Made by a program: the position numbers and the translations under genes | Part shown: positions 1 to 9,685 of the stretch, piece by piece | How the letters are laid out: the number at the start of each line of letters is the position of its first letter | Numbering within the stretch: position 1 is the first letter of the stretch | NCBI GenBank assembly: GCA_049653745.1 | Contig: JBASGW010000006.1 | Span: forward strand, 1 to 63,386 | Direction of reading: 5' to 3' | From: CANDYO01 sp049653745 | Lineage (GTDB): Bacteria; Pseudomonadota; Alphaproteobacteria; Rickettsiales; CANDYO01 | Length of the DNA stretch: 63,386 nucleotides | Notes under the pieces: generated by a model | Told to the model about the DNA's origin: nothing | The model's input: the letters and a program-made list of their open reading frames with translations, nothing else | The model's database searches: none

Positions 1-237
1 CCATGGTGCGGACCATGCAAGCAACTAACCCCAACAATTGAAGCTTTAGCAAAAGAAATGGAAGGCAAAGTTGTGGTGGCTAAAATAAATATTGACGACC
101 ACCCAGATTCAGCTGCTAAATATAATGTTCGCGGCATCCCCACATTGATCCTCTTTAAAAAAGGAGAAGCTCTAGATACTAAAGTTGGAGCTTTGTCAAA
201 AACAGCGCTTACTGAGTGGCTAAATACAGCTGTTTAA
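1..237 (+). CDS. trxA: Thioredoxin, 3' part (gene starts outside the window)
   Basis: The reading frame is open from base 1 and begins with P-W-C-G-P-C-K, the thioredoxin CGPC redox active site. It continues through the cis-proline loop (R-G-I-P-T-L) and the terminal helix, ending at TAA. Thioredoxin reduces protein disulfides in the cytoplasm and is recycled by thioredoxin reductase. About 78 residues are visible; a full thioredoxin is about 105, so roughly the first 30 are missing upstream. The active site and cis-Pro are intact, so the gene is probably functional. It belongs to the chromosomal flank outside the island. Confidence 0.93.
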   Translation, partial: PWCGPCKQLTPTIEALAKEMEGKVVVAKINIDDHPDSAAKYNVRGIPTLILFKKGEALDTKVGALSKTALTEWLNTAV

Positions 238-280
238 AAATATCGGCGCCCTTTACAAATAATATAGAAAATTTATAAAA

Positions 281-317
281 CATGATTTATCAGCCAAGAT
301 TAAGCTGGTAAATCATG
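281..317 (+). terminator. Hairpin downstream of thioredoxin
   Basis: CATGATTTATCAGC and GCTGGTAAATCATG form a 14-bp stem with one G-U wobble around a 9-base loop. It starts 43 bases after the thioredoxin stop. No long T-tract follows, so it may be a weak terminator or a 3'-end stabilising hairpin. Confidence 0.45.
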
Positions 318-585
318 AATATCTTAAAAAATATAGCATTATAATTTGGTCGTTTTGCTAGAACCGCAAACATATAATTAAGTTATCATAATTTATAATA
401 AATCCTAACACAGATATTGAAGTAGATCATCCAACAAATTAGTACATAAGCAACAAGAGAAGTGGCAGTATTTAAAAATGAGATTTAATATTATAGGTTA
501 TTTCAGCATTATGTACCAAAATTTAGATAAATTAAAATAAGATTGAAAACCTAATTTGAATAAGATATGGAGAGCAGATGATTAT

Positions 586-626
586 TTTAAACTCACGAAG
601 ACTATAAAAGCCTAAGTGAGTTTAAA
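586..626 (-). terminator. Hairpin downstream of the solute-binding protein gene
   Basis: TTTAAACTCAC and GTGAGTTTAAA form a perfect 11-bp stem with a 19-base loop. It begins 17 bases past the stop of the minus-strand solute-binding protein gene and is placed to end that transcript. The remainder of the 238-642 interval shows no convincing gene. Confidence 0.5.
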
Positions 627-642
627 GTTTAATTAGCCTAGA

Positions 643-1410
643 TTAATTAGAAGTTGGAATATATTTATCAAAAATCTTTTTATATTCACCATTAACTTTA
701 AGTTTTTCTATACCTTCATCATATAGTTTAGCAAGAACTTTAGATTTCTCAAATGGAGAAAAAGCTAAATAATAATGATTAGGATACTCTTGCAAGCTTC
801 CACCAACCTTAACTTTATCACTAATTCCTAGTTGATTAGCAGTATATAAAACCACCTCTTTATTATCTATATACATATCTATCTTATTATTGATAAGCGC
901 ATCAATATTTTGTTTCGCATCCTCTGCTTCAGTAGCCTGGAAAATGATTTTGGGATTTTTATAATTAGCATCTATATATTTACCTATTTCACCACCAAAA
1001 TGATAATCTTCAACTATACCAATAATCTTACCATTTAATGACTGGATATTTTTATATGTAAAATCTGATTCCTTTTTTAAGAGATATACATCATCAAAAC
1101 TGCTTATAGGAGTTTGAGGAAAGTGAAAGTTTTTTACCTCTGACATAGTATGGTCTGCTGCAATTAAAGCATCCATCTCACCTCTTGCAACCGCTTCAAT
1201 AGCTTGATGCCAAGGCATTGTTACATATTTAACTTTATATCCTAAGGGCTCATAAATAGCCTTTGCTAATTCAACGGCTATTCCTGGCTTTTCCGCATTT
1301 TCAACACAATTCCATGGACACCATTGATCTGCCGTCAAGGTAATAACTTTATCAGCCGCAAATGATAGAGAGCTTATTAAAATAATTAACAAAGCTAAGA
1401 TTCTATTCAT
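643..1410 (-). CDS. Periplasmic amino-acid-type solute-binding protein (SBP family 3)
   Basis: The protein has an N-terminal signal peptide (short basic start, hydrophobic LALLIILISSLSFA, cleavage near A-D). A family-3 extracellular solute-binding domain follows, with the typical W-C-P-W-N-C start, the P-G-I-A-V-E-L core and the PWHQAIEAVARGEMDAL motif. Such proteins deliver amino acids or similar small polar solutes to an ABC permease, or act as sensors. No permease or ATPase gene is adjacent, so it is an orphan here. The start is placed at the ATG at 1410: AAGGAG sits 8 bases upstream and overlaps the alternative GTG at 1419, which rules that GTG out. The ligand cannot be told from the sequence. 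Confidence 0.85.
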   Translation of the reverse strand: MNRILALLIILISSLSFAADKVITLTADQWCPWNCVENAEKPGIAVELAKAIYEPLGYKVKYVTMPWHQAIEAVARGEMDALIAADHTMSEVKNFHFPQTPISSFDDVYLLKKESDFTYKNIQSLNGKIIGIVEDYHFGGEIGKYIDANYKNPKIIFQATEAEDAKQNIDALINNKIDMYIDNKEVVLYTANQLGISDKVKVGGSLQEYPNHYYLAFSPFEKSKVLAKLYDEGIEKLKVNGEYKKIFDKYIPTSN

Positions 1411-1526
1411 AATCAACACTCCTTATGAGTTCATGTTAGTAATATAATTCAAATAACAAAGTTCTAAAAAGCAACTAACTTATAGCTTAAGCATAAGAGT
1501 CATCAATAGTAGATATTCAAACTTAT

Positions 1527-2189
1527 TTATACACTATTAAATAAATCATCCACTTCTGACTGAGTTGGGCGCTCCGCTTCTTTCTGAGGACCGTTTAATA
1601 ATTTATCCTCTTCCCTACACTTAGATTTAGGCTTATTTAAAACAACCCTTGGATCCTGACGTAGCATATGAAAAATATCTCCAACAGCGGTCTCTACAGA
1701 GGTGAGTCTCTTTATTATTCTATTTATTATCTGCCCTGTAAGATCTTGAAAATTACATAACTCAAGTAGTTTAACTGAATGACAAACCAAATCTTCTTTT
1801 ATTTCTGCTTTTATATCTTTTTTACTTATTTCTCTGATGGCATCGGACACATCTAATATTCCTTGCACTGAATTTTCAGTCTGGGCAATAACAGAATGAA
1901 GCTCTACAGCAATATCAGGCACCACTCCATCCTTGATAATATCTTCTCCCATATAGATAGTTTCTTGCTTAACCTCTTCAACTTGCTCTAAAATAGTATG
2001 AAGCTGAGTATATATATCCTGCCTTTGCTCAATAGAAACATAAGAACTAATAACAGCAACAAATTGCTGAACCAATTCACCTATATACTTCTCTTCAAAT
2101 TTATTTGCACTTGTATTAGATGCTCCAACAGCCTCTAGCTCTTCACGTAAAAAATTTGACCATTTATTAACTACTACGGAATCAGTCAC
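1527..2189 (-). CDS. cheZ: CheY-P phosphatase CheZ
   Basis: A mostly helical 220-residue protein with the CheZ signature F-Q-D-L-T-G-Q near residue 148, which contains the catalytic Asp and Gln that dephosphorylate CheY-P. The C-terminal tail S-E-V-D-D-L-F matches the amphipathic CheY-binding peptide of CheZ. It acts in the cytoplasm to reset the chemotaxis signal. The start is a GTG with GGGAG 7 bases upstream. It lies 27 bases downstream of cheY on the same strand, so the two are very likely co-transcribed. Their presence implies chemotaxis or flagellar control in this organism, which is not universal in Rickettsiales. Confidence 0.88.
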   Translation of the reverse strand: MTDSVVVNKWSNFLREELEAVGASNTSANKFEEKYIGELVQQFVAVISSYVSIEQRQDIYTQLHTILEQVEEVKQETIYMGEDIIKDGVVPDIAVELHSVIAQTENSVQGILDVSDAIREISKKDIKAEIKEDLVCHSVKLLELCNFQDLTGQIINRIIKRLTSVETAVGDIFHMLRQDPRVVLNKPKSKCREEDKLLNGPQKEAERPTQSEVDDLFNSV

Positions 2190-2216
2190 TAAATTTCTCC
2201 CTTAAAACTAGCCTAT

Positions 2217-2600
2217 TTAGAAAGCGCCAAGAACACTAGCTAGCTTTGCTTTTAATGTTTCAGCATTAAATGGCTTAACTATATAATTACTTACACCAGC
2301 TTGTTTAGCTGCAATAACATTCTCTGTCTTACTTTCAGCAGTTACCATTATGAAAGGAACAGCTTTAGTTTCTTCAGCCGCTCTAACAGCCTTCAAAAGC
2401 TCTAACCCCGTCATTGGCTCCATATTCCAATCAGAAATAATTAAATCATATTTTTTTTCTTTCAAACGATTAATTGCCTCAGCTCCATTTGCAGCTTCAT
2501 CAACATTGTTAAATCCTATCTGCGCAAGCAAGCTACGCACAATTCTTAACATTGTTTTATAGTCATCCACAATTAGAATATTAATATTCATATTTACCAT
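2217..2600 (-). CDS. cheY: Single-domain response regulator CheY
   Basis: A single receiver domain of 127 residues. Visible residues are the acidic pair D-D (in LIVDDY), the phosphorylation Asp in LIISDWNM, the Thr in MVTAES and the Lys in IVKPF, all expected of a functional receiver. CheY-P binds the flagellar switch. The ATG at 2600 has GGAG 7 bases upstream; an internal ATG three codons in is less likely. The gene is first in a cheY-cheZ pair. The pairing with CheZ favours CheY over a generic receiver. Confidence 0.9.
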   Translation of the reverse strand: MVNMNINILIVDDYKTMLRIVRSLLAQIGFNNVDEAANGAEAINRLKEKKYDLIISDWNMEPMTGLELLKAVRAAEETKAVPFIMVTAESKTENVIAAKQAGVSNYIVKPFNAETLKAKLASVLGAF

Positions 2601-2764
2601 ACCATTACTCCATAAAATTATTTTGATATATATTATATATGTTATTGATAGATTATTAACATTACGTTAACAATAATGATTTTTTATCAATTTATAAAAA
2701 GAACTCTAACAAAATATTTTTCTTTACAAGAGAGATATCATCCACTATATTGCATTTATATAAT

Positions 2765-2841
<77 letters not shown>

Positions 2842-2842
<1 letters not shown>

Positions 2843-3228
2843 GTCTTTTCAAGGCCTTCAAGCAAAATCAAAGTTCTCAAAAAATTCTCTGGTACTACCT
2901 TTGAAATAAACATATACTATTAAGTGTATACATTTATAGAGCATCTAAAGATGCATATAAAATATTTAATTTTACTTAACTCATAACAGTTGCTAGTTTT
3001 TTAGTAACAACTTCTTAAATATAGTTGGGCTTGTGATATTATGCCAAAACAAGACAAAAGGAGTTACATTCTACACAAAATTATTGAGCTATTTTCTCAA
3101 TTGACAAATAGGTATTAGAAATCAAACCAATTCACGTAGATCCAAAGTTAAAAGATCTCTTTTTAGCAGATATTTTAATAGATAATATTAAATCTACTTT
3201 AATAGATTTATTTGCTATAGATCATTAT
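2842..3228 (+). other. Gap with possible decayed 5' end of the next gene
   Basis: The frame of the following gene is open from 3112, before its first ATG, and the translated stretch (IHVDPKLKDLFLAD...) looks like coding sequence. Just upstream, AAAGGAG at 3057-3063 is followed at good spacing by ATT rather than ATG, in another frame that reads HKIIELFSQLTNRY before a stop. The original start may have been lost by mutation plus a frameshift near 3110. Nothing else is recognised in this gap. Confidence 0.4.
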
Positions 3229-5109
3229 ATGAGTAGTATTTTTACATCATCAGCAAACTTTTTTGATCGTACTGCTCAAAAGAAAATTTTTGAATTATCT
3301 GAAAAAATTACAAGTCAAATTCAGCAAGGGCGTTCTTTTATTTTGCATACTGGCACTCCCATAGAAGCAGAAAGGGCATATTCTGAACATGCAAAAGATT
3401 CTAACCATTTAAAAATTATTGTAATTAATGGTGGATTAGCTCATGGAATGCAAGATATTAACAGTGACTATGTTGAACAGGATACAGGTTTTGGAGGAAT
3501 GTGGAAATGCCGAGAGACTATCAATATTGAGCTAGACACATCATTTCTAGAATTTTTAAAACATTATATCTACAAGGTATTGTTTTTACCTTATCTTCCT
3601 TCTAATGACGCAGATGGCTGGCGTACTATGGAGGTTATGAAAGACGTCTATTTTAAATATGAAAATTTTTTGGGATATTGCAAAGAGTTGACTTACAAAC
3701 CAGTAATTAATGATAATTCTCCTAGTTTTCCATCTCAAGTTTTTGGAAACTGTGTAACATATAATCTTTTTCATGCTATTAAATTCTTATTTGAATTGAA
3801 TAATGCTCAGTTCACTACGCTAAAGCATCAACTAAGATGTTCTTACAACTATTTAATGCATCAGAATGACAAGTGGATAGGATTAAAGTATAAAAGCGCA
3901 CATAATGGTAATGCTATAATATCTTCTAAAAGCATATCTATTGAACATACATATGTGAGTGGTTCTATGGATGCTATAGAAAATGTTGAATATATTAGTG
4001 ATTTAGCACATGATACAAGTTCTACTGATACTTTTTTTAATATTTATAAAGATTTAATTACATCGGATCATAAAGCTTTTTATGATATTTTCTTAAGAAT
4101 TTTAATAAATGAATCTTATGAACAAGTAGAAGATGCTTTACAAGCATTTCTAAGGATAGAAGAAGAAACGATTTTGGGCGATTTAATAGCGGTCAATGAT
4201 TTTGAAAATTCTTTAGATTTATCTGTTAACGAAGAAGCTATTTCTGTATTTAAAGAAACTCTTAAACAGAACAGAGAAACAAGGCTATCTTTTTTAAAAA
4301 ACCTTCAAGTAAGTCATATAGAGACTGCTAATACTTTAGATACAGCAGTTATTCCTTCACACTCAGTTTCTTCATATGCTGCAAAAATTTATTATGTAAC
4401 TGGCATTAAATATAAAAATGTACTTTTAAATAATAATTATATTTTACAAGAGGTTTTTAAATTATATGAAAAAGATGTTATGAACTTATTGATTGAATTA
4501 GGAGAAGATGAAGAACAAGCAGAGAAAATTTTACTTGCGACTAAGGATCTAGAGATAGAAAAAGTTTTAAAAATATTTTTTAATAATAAGGTTAAAACCT
4601 CACAACAAGAAGAAGTTACTGATAGTATTTTAGCTGTTCAACTTAAAACTCAAGAAGATCAAACTCTAGAAGCCATAACTAAAATAGAGGCAATTATTGG
4701 CAAAGAAACTTTAGCTGAAATAGCTGGTTGGCATCAATATATTTCAAAATCTTTGTCTAATAATCCATTATCTTCTTCGGCTACACAAATTATTCAGATA
4801 ATAGGCAGTCTTGTAAAGAATCTAGAAGAAGTTCTAGATTTTGGTAACTTATATGAAAGTAATGATATTGAAAATCAAGTAACTATAATTATAACCCAAC
4901 TTGAACACTGGATTGATTTTTTCGCTAGTGGAACTATTTACGTAGGTTTACCACCAAGATATCCAGATTTTGATCCAGATTATGACTTTGGAGGTGGTGG
5001 CGGTTCTAGTGGAGGAAGTGATGATAGTCACATTAGTGATCAAAATAATATTAGTGCATTCCTACCTTTTGCTGGCAATACAACAATAATACAAGATTTT
5101 TCTTCATAA
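3229..5109 (+). CDS. Unknown 626-aa protein, candidate secreted effector
   Basis: I do not recognise the family. It has no signal peptide or clear membrane segment. Around residue 180 it reads Q-V-F-G-N-C-V-T-Y-N-L, a Q/GNC context seen around nucleophilic Cys of some proteases, but no matching His/Asp order is clear. The middle is helical. The last ~120 residues match the C-terminus of the protein ending at 42536: a helical block (Q-V-T-I-I-I-T-Q-L-E-H-W), an acidic Gly/Ser linker and a short hydrophobic tail with P-F and a T-x-x-I-x-D motif. The shared tail suggests a common export signal or partner. The start used is the first ATG, but the frame extends upstream and the true 5' end may be damaged. 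Confidence 0.6.
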   Translation: MSSIFTSSANFFDRTAQKKIFELSEKITSQIQQGRSFILHTGTPIEAERAYSEHAKDSNHLKIIVINGGLAHGMQDINSDYVEQDTGFGGMWKCRETINIELDTSFLEFLKHYIYKVLFLPYLPSNDADGWRTMEVMKDVYFKYENFLGYCKELTYKPVINDNSPSFPSQVFGNCVTYNLFHAIKFLFELNNAQFTTLKHQLRCSYNYLMHQNDKWIGLKYKSAHNGNAIISSKSISIEHTYVSGSMDAIENVEYISDLAHDTSSTDTFFNIYKDLITSDHKAFYDIFLRILINESYEQVEDALQAFLRIEEETILGDLIAVNDFENSLDLSVNEEAISVFKETLKQNRETRLSFLKNLQVSHIETANTLDTAVIPSHSVSSYAAKIYYVTGIKYKNVLLNNNYILQEVFKLYEKDVMNLLIELGEDEEQAEKILLATKDLEIEKVLKIFFNNKVKTSQQEEVTDSILAVQLKTQEDQTLEAITKIEAIIGKETLAEIAGWHQYISKSLSNNPLSSSATQIIQIIGSLVKNLEEVLDFGNLYESNDIENQVTIIITQLEHWIDFFASGTIYVGLPPRYPDFDPDYDFGGGGGSSGGSDDSHISDQNNISAFLPFAGNTTIIQDFSS

Positions 5110-5127
5110 GATGCCAAACTCAGGAAA

Positions 5128-5151
5128 TGTATAAAAAATAATTTTTATACA
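5128..5151 (+). terminator. AT-rich hairpin after the 626-aa gene
   Basis: TGTATAAAAA and TTTTTATACA form a perfect 10-bp stem with a 4-base loop, 18 bases after the stop at 5109. The stem is AT-only apart from one C-G pair, so any terminator would be weak. Confidence 0.35.
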
Positions 5152-5365
5152 GCAAGTTAGTTAAACCTTTAAAATATCAATAAAAATAGTTGATAATCTT
5201 AACCATTTATTAACTATTTTGTGTAATAATGCGCCCAAGTTAAGATTATTGCAGTTTAGTTTATATCTTAATTATTAGAATGGAAGTGTATTACTCTATG
5301 TAAGGTATATCCATTTGAAAACTTAAATTATTTTACCTTTTATATTTTTGACGGAGTTTAATTTT

Positions 5366-6421
5366 ATGACTATAAACAACACACAAAAACAAGATGACTA
5401 TTTTTCACAAATGCAAGTTACTTATCCTGCTAAATACTATTTGAATCTCAAATCGTCTGACTTTAATAAATGGAAAGAAAGATGGGAATGTATGCTTTGG
5501 GAACAAAAGGATGAATATTCTCATTTACCATTTGAAGATTTTCCTGAAAGCGAATTAGCTGATAGAGGAAAATTCTTTAAACTTGATGAGAATGATATTT
5601 CTAATCCTTTTAAAGCATCAGAGAAAGATATTAATGATGCTAGTATTTGGGTTATACCTGGAGCTTTATCTACTTCAAAATATGGTATGGCATCAACTTT
5701 ACAAGACATTAAGTCATTTTTTTCTGATAGTAGCTGTCATTATTGGAATGGAAAAAGTATAATATTTTGCCCTTATTCTTCGGGGAAACAGCGTTATATA
5801 GAGGCTATGGAATATAATAATAATCAACAAGAATATTATTCAGCTAAAATTGATAAATTTGTAAGAAAATATCTTATTCCAAGAATGATAAGAGAGAAAA
5901 AATTATCCTTTATTACTTATAGTGTAGGAGGTAAAGAACTTGCTATGATTGAAAATGCAGCAAGATTTATACTAACAAACGAATATGATTATCCTATAAA
6001 TATAGCAGAAAAGCTATTTCAGACAGTTACAGCTATTTGCATTGGATATGCTCCTGATATTAAAAATATGCCAGAATTACGTTTTAATAAAATAGTTTTA
6101 TTATCTGCATCTGATCAAGGTTTATTTATTCCTAAGTCTTTATACTTTGAAATTTATAGACCAATAATATGTAATAGACCATTCACAGCATTTAAAATCG
6201 ACAATTACGAAACTCTAATATTTTTAGGACATCAAGCATCTGTAGAAGTTTTAGATGGTAAATTAAATCATGATGGTCATAGATTCCCTCATTATCTTAA
6301 AGCAATGAATAATAATATTCCTCAAACAATATTTAAGTATTTACATTCTTTAATTTTTGATAATAATGATCGTGGAGGCGCGCTTGATTATGAGTTAGCA
6401 CAGTTATTGGTTGAAATTTGA
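5366..6421 (+). CDS. Putative alpha/beta-hydrolase-like protein, 351 aa
   Basis: The family is not recognised. Order and spacing of residues suggest an alpha/beta hydrolase: a strand followed by T-Y-S-V-G-G (Ser186) as a nucleophile elbow, then L-L-S-A-S-D-Q-G (Asp250), then N-H-D-G-H (His302 or His305). No signal peptide or membrane span is seen. The ATG at 5366 is chosen because GGAG lies 9 bases upstream; the TTG at 5348 has no such site. The next gene starts at or within the stop region, so the two are probably translationally coupled. The hydrolase reading is inference and the substrate is unknown. Confidence 0.6.
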   Translation: MTINNTQKQDDYFSQMQVTYPAKYYLNLKSSDFNKWKERWECMLWEQKDEYSHLPFEDFPESELADRGKFFKLDENDISNPFKASEKDINDASIWVIPGALSTSKYGMASTLQDIKSFFSDSSCHYWNGKSIIFCPYSSGKQRYIEAMEYNNNQQEYYSAKIDKFVRKYLIPRMIREKKLSFITYSVGGKELAMIENAARFILTNEYDYPINIAEKLFQTVTAICIGYAPDIKNMPELRFNKIVLLSASDQGLFIPKSLYFEIYRPIICNRPFTAFKIDNYETLIFLGHQASVEVLDGKLNHDGHRFPHYLKAMNNNIPQTIFKYLHSLIFDNNDRGGALDYELAQLLVEI

Positions 6422-8135
6422 TTTTGATATGTTCTTTGAGATTTACTTGAAGCGAATATTTATAAACAACAGCTTTTCTAATATACGCAATCAAGTATTG
6501 CTCTTAATTATATTTATGTTGGTCTCTTTTTTTAGTATTTTTTATTTAGTATCAAGAGATGCTCTAAAGGAATATGAAAAAGAAACCGTAAATCAACTCA
6601 ATTTAATTGAAAATCAAGTATATGCTTCGATTTCAAATGCAAAACAAGTTCTTGATGGTTTATCATACCTTATCAGCAAGACAGACATTAAATTAAAAAA
6701 TCAGGAAATTTTTGAAATAATCAAGAATTTTGATCCCCAATCTAAATCTTTTAAAGCAATTCCTTTTAGTTCTCTTGTGATTTTAGATACAAATAATTTA
6801 AGTATAGCCTCTTCAACAGAGGATATTTCTTCTTTTAAACAAAAAGATTTTTCTGAGGCTAAATGTATCCAAAACATTAAAGAAAATCACTCACCAAATT
6901 TACATATAGGATTAATTACTACAGGTTTATATAGTAAAGAATTAATTATTCCTCTTGGCATCTTAATCTCAAAAGATCAAAAATTTCTAGGAAGTATATG
7001 TACTGGTCTCTCTGTTGTAAGTCTTAAATCGTATATGGGTAATATCAAATTATATAATCTTTTTAGTGAAATTGACTTAGTTAATAAAGCTGATAAACGT
7101 TTGAAATTCTATACAATAAATAAGTTTTTTAACTTAAGCAACGTTCTTAAATATATTCTATTAAAAGAAGAACCTAAAATTATAAAATCAATAACAAACT
7201 ATCCATATGATATCCTTGCTTCTGTTAGATTAGATAATTTATATCTTTCATTGAAAGCAAAACTAATTGTTTGTTTTTACTATTCTCTCTTATTCATTTC
7301 TTGCTTGGTAGTTATTTTTATAATTATCAAGAAATTTTACTCAAATCCTTTTAACTACGCTAAGGAGATGATTTTAAAATTACCAGAGAGAATTCTATCT
7401 AAAGCAGTAGATCAAAACTTTCATTTACACGAAGTAAATTCTAGCAATATTACCCCTAAAGCACTAAACGATACTATTGTGCATTTAACAAGACAACTTC
7501 AAATGTTTTATGAAAATGAAGAAAAATCTAGATTTGAGCAACATATGCAAGGAATTAGGAAGAAAGTTCTTCAATTAGCGCTTATAGAACAACATTATTC
7601 ACCATTAGAAAAAGTAGCAAGAGCTAAAAACGATCTTTTATATAAGAATTTTATAATTACTCTTATAAACGAAGAACCACAAAATATGTCATTAGAGGTA
7701 TACTTCAGTCAGATCTTAGATTATTTCAAGGAATATTTTTATGAAATGAATATCAAATTAAAATTTGATGATAATAGGAGTAGATCATTTTGTTTTAAAT
7801 ATAGCGCTTTAACAGAAACAATATTTCATATATTTTCATTTATTCAAAGATCTGCCATTGGTTTTGAAGAAGATAATTTAGACGTCATGATTAACGCTCA
7901 CTTTAAAGAACAAGATTCTTTTCCTACTATTTCTATAAACACTACATTTGATCAAAATACACAAAGATCACTGGGGTGGGAAGCAGGAGCGCAATTTCCT
8001 TACATGAGTCTGCTTAGTATATGCGTTTTAGCGAAAGAAAATAATTTAGCTTTTGATATTGAGCAAGAAGACTCTAAGTTAGTTTTTATTCTTAAGCCAT
8101 TTACCTTAAATGAATTATACCAGCTTATTTTATAA
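6411..8135 (+). CDS. Membrane sensor with PDC-like domain and degenerate kinase-like C-terminus
   Basis: A membrane segment near residues 27-47 and another near 285-307 bracket a ~235-residue extracytoplasmic region that resembles a PDC/Cache sensor. The cytoplasmic part has a helical stretch with an H (E-Q-H-Y-S-P) and a C-terminal region with the size and strand pattern of a histidine-kinase ATPase domain. Clear N, G1 and G2 boxes are missing, so catalysis is doubtful. The frame can start at TTG 6411, overlapping the upstream stop, or at ATG 6429; neither has a strong ribosome-binding site. It may be a degenerate kinase that senses an outside ligand for the upstream hydrolase-like protein. 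Confidence 0.6.
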   Translation: MKFDFDMFFEIYLKRIFINNSFSNIRNQVLLLIIFMLVSFFSIFYLVSRDALKEYEKETVNQLNLIENQVYASISNAKQVLDGLSYLISKTDIKLKNQEIFEIIKNFDPQSKSFKAIPFSSLVILDTNNLSIASSTEDISSFKQKDFSEAKCIQNIKENHSPNLHIGLITTGLYSKELIIPLGILISKDQKFLGSICTGLSVVSLKSYMGNIKLYNLFSEIDLVNKADKRLKFYTINKFFNLSNVLKYILLKEEPKIIKSITNYPYDILASVRLDNLYLSLKAKLIVCFYYSLLFISCLVVIFIIIKKFYSNPFNYAKEMILKLPERILSKAVDQNFHLHEVNSSNITPKALNDTIVHLTRQLQMFYENEEKSRFEQHMQGIRKKVLQLALIEQHYSPLEKVARAKNDLLYKNFIITLINEEPQNMSLEVYFSQILDYFKEYFYEMNIKLKFDDNRSRSFCFKYSALTETIFHIFSFIQRSAIGFEEDNLDVMINAHFKEQDSFPTISINTTFDQNTQRSLGWEAGAQFPYMSLLSICVLAKENNLAFDIEQEDSKLVFILKPFTLNELYQLIL

Positions 8136-8141
8136 GATGAT

Positions 8142-9221
8142 TGGTGGGTTCTAGGGTCTCTAGCGCAACAGAATGTTGAAAGAGGAGCAATATGTGATAA
8201 ATTGGGTTTTGTACAACTTAATTTAAAAGCATATTGCCAATGAAAAAATATACTAGAATCTCTTTAGAAGAAAGAGAAAAAATCTACTTGCTTCAAAAAC
8301 AAGACATAAACATCACTTTTATAGCGAAAGAATTAGGCAGGCATAAATCGAGCATTTCAAATGAACTAAAGAAATGCAAGGATGATCCTTTAGGGTATAT
8401 TCCAGATAGAGCTCATGCGATGTACAGGGGAATAAAGCTTTATTTTTAGATCCAAACTTACAGAATTACGTTATTTCAAAGCTAACTATTTCTAGATGAA
8501 CTCCAAAAGAAATATCAGCGAGTTTAAAGCTTAGCGACTTAGGATTGAAACCGTCTCCAGAGCTAATCTATAAATTTATTTATAGCAAAATTGGTTTGAA
8601 AGCTAACCTTCCATCTTATTTGAAATCCAGGCGTAAGAAGCGCGGAATGAGAAAGAGCAGGAAGCGAAAGAAACCTAATATTACCAGTTTTGTTTCGGTA
8701 CATGATCGTCCTTCACAGATCAACGAACGCAAGGAAGCTGGTCATTGGGAGGGTGATTTGATTATCTTCACTACCTTGTGCTCTAAGAATATCACCACTC
8801 TGGTCGAAAGAAAAACCAGATTTACAAAGCTAGTGTTAAATTCAAGCAAAACCTCAGAAGAAGTTATTGGCGGAATCAAGGAGTCATTTAATGAAGCGCT
8901 TTTCTCACTGAAGTCGATAACCTTTGATCGCGGCACTGAATTTGCTAATCATCATCAATTAGCAACTAGCACTTATTTCTGCGATCCAGGCTCTCCTTGG
9001 CAGAAAGGAGCGGTTGAGAATATGAATGGTAGAATAAGGAACTTGCTACCTAAACATGTTAGGCCATATTTTCTAAAGCAAAAAGATCTTGATATTATCG
9101 CAGATATTTTGAATAATACTCCTAGGCAAGTCTTGGGATTTAAAACTCCTCAAGAATTGTTTCGCTCCCATTTATCCGAAGCTCCTTCATGAGCTGTTGC
9201 GCTAGAAAATTGACACCACCA
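8142..9221 (+). mobile_element. IS30-family insertion sequence (inactive)
   Basis: Imperfect terminal inverted repeats enclose a broken IS30-type transposase. Both ends begin TGGTGG and share the inner block CTAGCGCAACAG (8160-8171 on the left, inverted at 9194-9205 on the right). The length of about 1.08 kb is normal for IS30. No clear target duplication was seen. It sits inside the island between the sensor gene and a small unknown gene. Confidence 0.8.
8240..9192 (+). pseudogene. IS30-family transposase, disrupted
   Basis: The first frame (to 8449) holds the IS30 helix-turn-helix (Y-T-R-I-S-L-E-E-R-E, then GRHKSSISNEL). The second (8545-9192) holds the DDE core: G-H-W-E-G-D-L, T-F-D-R-G-T-E-F and W-Q-K-G-A-V-E-N, so all three acidic residues are present. 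The parts are separated by a one-base frameshift near 8428 and by a TGA at about 8495, in R-x-T-P-K-E where the family has Trp. The two lesions make it non-functional. Confidence 0.88.
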
Positions 9222-9285
9222 TTTATTTACAAAAACATAATAATATGTTACATTGTATGAATAAATCTTAATGAAGAAATGAGTT

Positions 9286-9627
9286 ATGACACTTAATTCT
9301 AATCATTCAGCAGATCAAATACTTTCTTCAAAAGAAAAAGAGAATGATCCTCGATCAGAAGCAGTCCTTAGTGCTTCTATCCATAAGAATTTAACTGATA
9401 AAGAAATTGATAAAAGTATTGCTCATGCCAATAATCTTATCGGAGTGATAGAACAACATAAACCATCAAGTAGTTATTATAGAGTGATTTCTGATGAACT
9501 CCATGGAAGAATGGTTACTGCAAATGGATTTAAATACCCTTATGCAATTACTGAAAAAGATAGCCTTTTTCCACAAATTGATGATCAAATAGATAATTCT
9601 CTTTTAGGTAATGCAGACTCCACTTAA
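9286..9627 (+). CDS. Unknown 113-aa protein
   Basis: A small hydrophilic protein without recognised domain, signal peptide or membrane segment. It sits 58 bases before the caspase-like gene on the same strand and may be co-transcribed with it, for example as a small partner or chaperone; that is inference from position only. The ATG has only a weak purine-rich stretch upstream. Confidence 0.55.
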   Translation: MTLNSNHSADQILSSKEKENDPRSEAVLSASIHKNLTDKEIDKSIAHANNLIGVIEQHKPSSSYYRVISDELHGRMVTANGFKYPYAITEKDSLFPQIDDQIDNSLLGNADST

Positions 9628-9685
9628 ATATTTAGTAAAAGGAATGTTTTTATAGAGAGTTATAGAAATAATACATCAGGAAATT

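Noticed and set aside
3229..5109. YopJ- or Ulp-like cysteine protease around Q-V-F-G-N-C
   Set aside because: The expected His and Asp/Glu with correct spacing before the Gln/Cys pair could not be found, so it is kept as unknown.
8419..8450. Programmed frameshift in the IS30 transposase
   Set aside because: IS30 transposases are single-frame, and an additional nonsense codon follows the shift.
8490..8500. TGA in the IS30 transposase read as Trp, suggesting a changed genetic code
   Set aside because: The gene also has a frameshift, and TGA is used as a normal stop elsewhere, for example at 6421 and 9192. Simple decay explains it.
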